A stretch of DNA of 64,000 nucleotides, taken from positions 48,993 to 112,992 of the forward strand of contig NMRB01002102.1 of NCBI GenBank assembly GCA_002633025.1, in the 5' to 3' direction. Origin of the DNA: Notospermus geniculatus (taxonomy: Eukaryota > Nemertea > Pilidiophora > Heteronemertea > Lineidae). Positions 63,201 to 64,000 of the stretch are shown in pieces; the stretch's first letter is position 1; each line of letters starts with the position of its first letter. The notes under the pieces are model-generated. The model had not been told where the DNA came from. It worked only from the letters and a program-made list of their open reading frames with translations, and did no database searches. Made by a program: the position numbers and the translations under genes.

Positions 63201-64000
63201 GCAGGGTGTCGCAGATATGTGATNCGACTTCCGGCTTGGTCCAAAGAAAACGGCAAAATGCGCATGCGCGAATTATCCATGGCAATGACCTAATTACGAA
63301 GTTTGATCTCATCTATACTATAATTGACGTACGGGAGGTAGGGGCCTAACGTTTGTGATCGTTCTCCTCCTAAGTTTTGCTTTCAAATGTCCCATGACCA
63401 CTGCCCTGCTCTGTCTAATAATGAGCTGAAAGTCGATGTGGGATTCTTTTTCGATGTTTTCTCCCGTTTTTTTGTAAAAAAACGCCGTTTTGTGCCATAA
63501 TCGGAAGACAGGAGAGTTCCACATCCGCCCGACAGCGTAGCGCCTAGCGGCAATTAGAGCAACTACGATAAATACCAGTAAGACTGTTCACATATGCATG
63601 CGCGATATAGTTCGTAATGTAGCGGTACTTTATATACAATCGCACTGTTTTCGTCAGTCTTTGATACAAAAAATGTCTGTTATTTTGATACATTATTATC
63701 TACATTGACGTTGGGGAGGTTAACGACTGCGCATCTTTTGCCGAAATTTGAACACAGGAACTTTCCAGCGCCGCCTGACATATCCAAACAATACATAGGC
63801 CTACATGCATATCACCGCCACGCAGAGTGAATAGTAGCCAAGGCCGAGTGGCAAAGCACCCTGCCCATAGAGCAAAACACAAGTGTAACCCCATATAAGG
63901 ACAATTGTCCAAAAATTATACGACCTGCCAGTGACACTCAAACGGGCAGCAACAGAAATTCAGCACAACATGAGATCGACCCACTTTTAACCCATTAAAA
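60291..64000. other. No supported gene in the last 3.7 kb
   Basis: Poly-C runs at 61920-61951, (GT)8 at 62701-62716, and an NRF1-like palindrome GCGCATGCGCG at 63258. Short frames (62329, 62755) lack motifs or splice context. A single N lies at 63224. Confidence 0.4.

Overview
This window reads as eukaryotic, repeat-rich DNA from a multicellular animal. Reading frames are split by introns with GT/AG borders. There are tRNA-derived SINE-like units, TIR elements of MITE type, TTAGGG-type repeats, and fragments of Ty3/gypsy, BEL/Pao, Penelope-like, hAT, piggyBac, pogo and PIF1-helicase genes. The frequent TAGGCCTA and TACATGTA words and the TE mix suggest a marine invertebrate, perhaps a deuterostome such as an echinoderm, hemichordate or lancelet; this is an impression, not a proof. 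Single N bases and one 7-N run flanked by poly-C mark assembly joins. No bacterial operon, CRISPR array or intact RNA gene was seen.

Layout. 0-8.7 kb holds old TE debris: a gypsy LTR split by a TIR element, BEL/Pao gag and RT pieces, a hAT piece, and SINE-like units with a nested MITE. 8.7-17.5 kb holds more fragments: gypsy gag/protease, a tyrosine-recombinase-like piece, a PIF1-like helicase, a zinc-knuckle gag, a duplicated dispersed repeat, and a tandem array encoding an SGNH-hydrolase-like motif. 18.5-20.25 kb is the best non-TE gene candidate: four exons with matching phases encoding a coiled-coil and a BEN domain, with one in-frame stop. 20.5-29.2 kb is repeats: a dimer of 0.54-kb TIR elements, a perfect 84-bp-arm palindrome, a second copy of the SGNH array, and a piggyBac remnant. 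29.4-31.8 kb is a broken member of a multicopy family with zinc-binding clusters. 32.5-33.1 kb is the 3' end of a Penelope-like element (GIY-YIG nuclease).

35.35-39.8 kb is a mosaic: a tyrosine-recombinase-like gene into which a 2.8-kb gypsy element (144-bp LTRs, TSD CTCGC) and a 368-bp MITE (9-bp TSD) have inserted. 41.7-43.4 kb and 45.3-47.9 kb are two copies of a split gene that joins a small WPPY-type domain to the C-terminal part of a pogo-like DDE transposase. The second copy carries a solo LTR and three tandem copies of one exon.

48.4-60.2 kb is a nearly complete Ty3/gypsy retrotransposon: 1.34-kb LTR with TATA box and poly(A) signal, leader ORF with splice donor, gag with CCHC knuckle, a -1 slippery heptamer with downstream hairpin, protease, a 1144-residue RT/RNase H/integrase ORF, and a third ORF with C2H2-type zinc fingers preceded by a splice acceptor. 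Its 3' end is tandemly duplicated, and a divergent LTR is joined across a single N. The last 3.7 kb shows no gene I can support.
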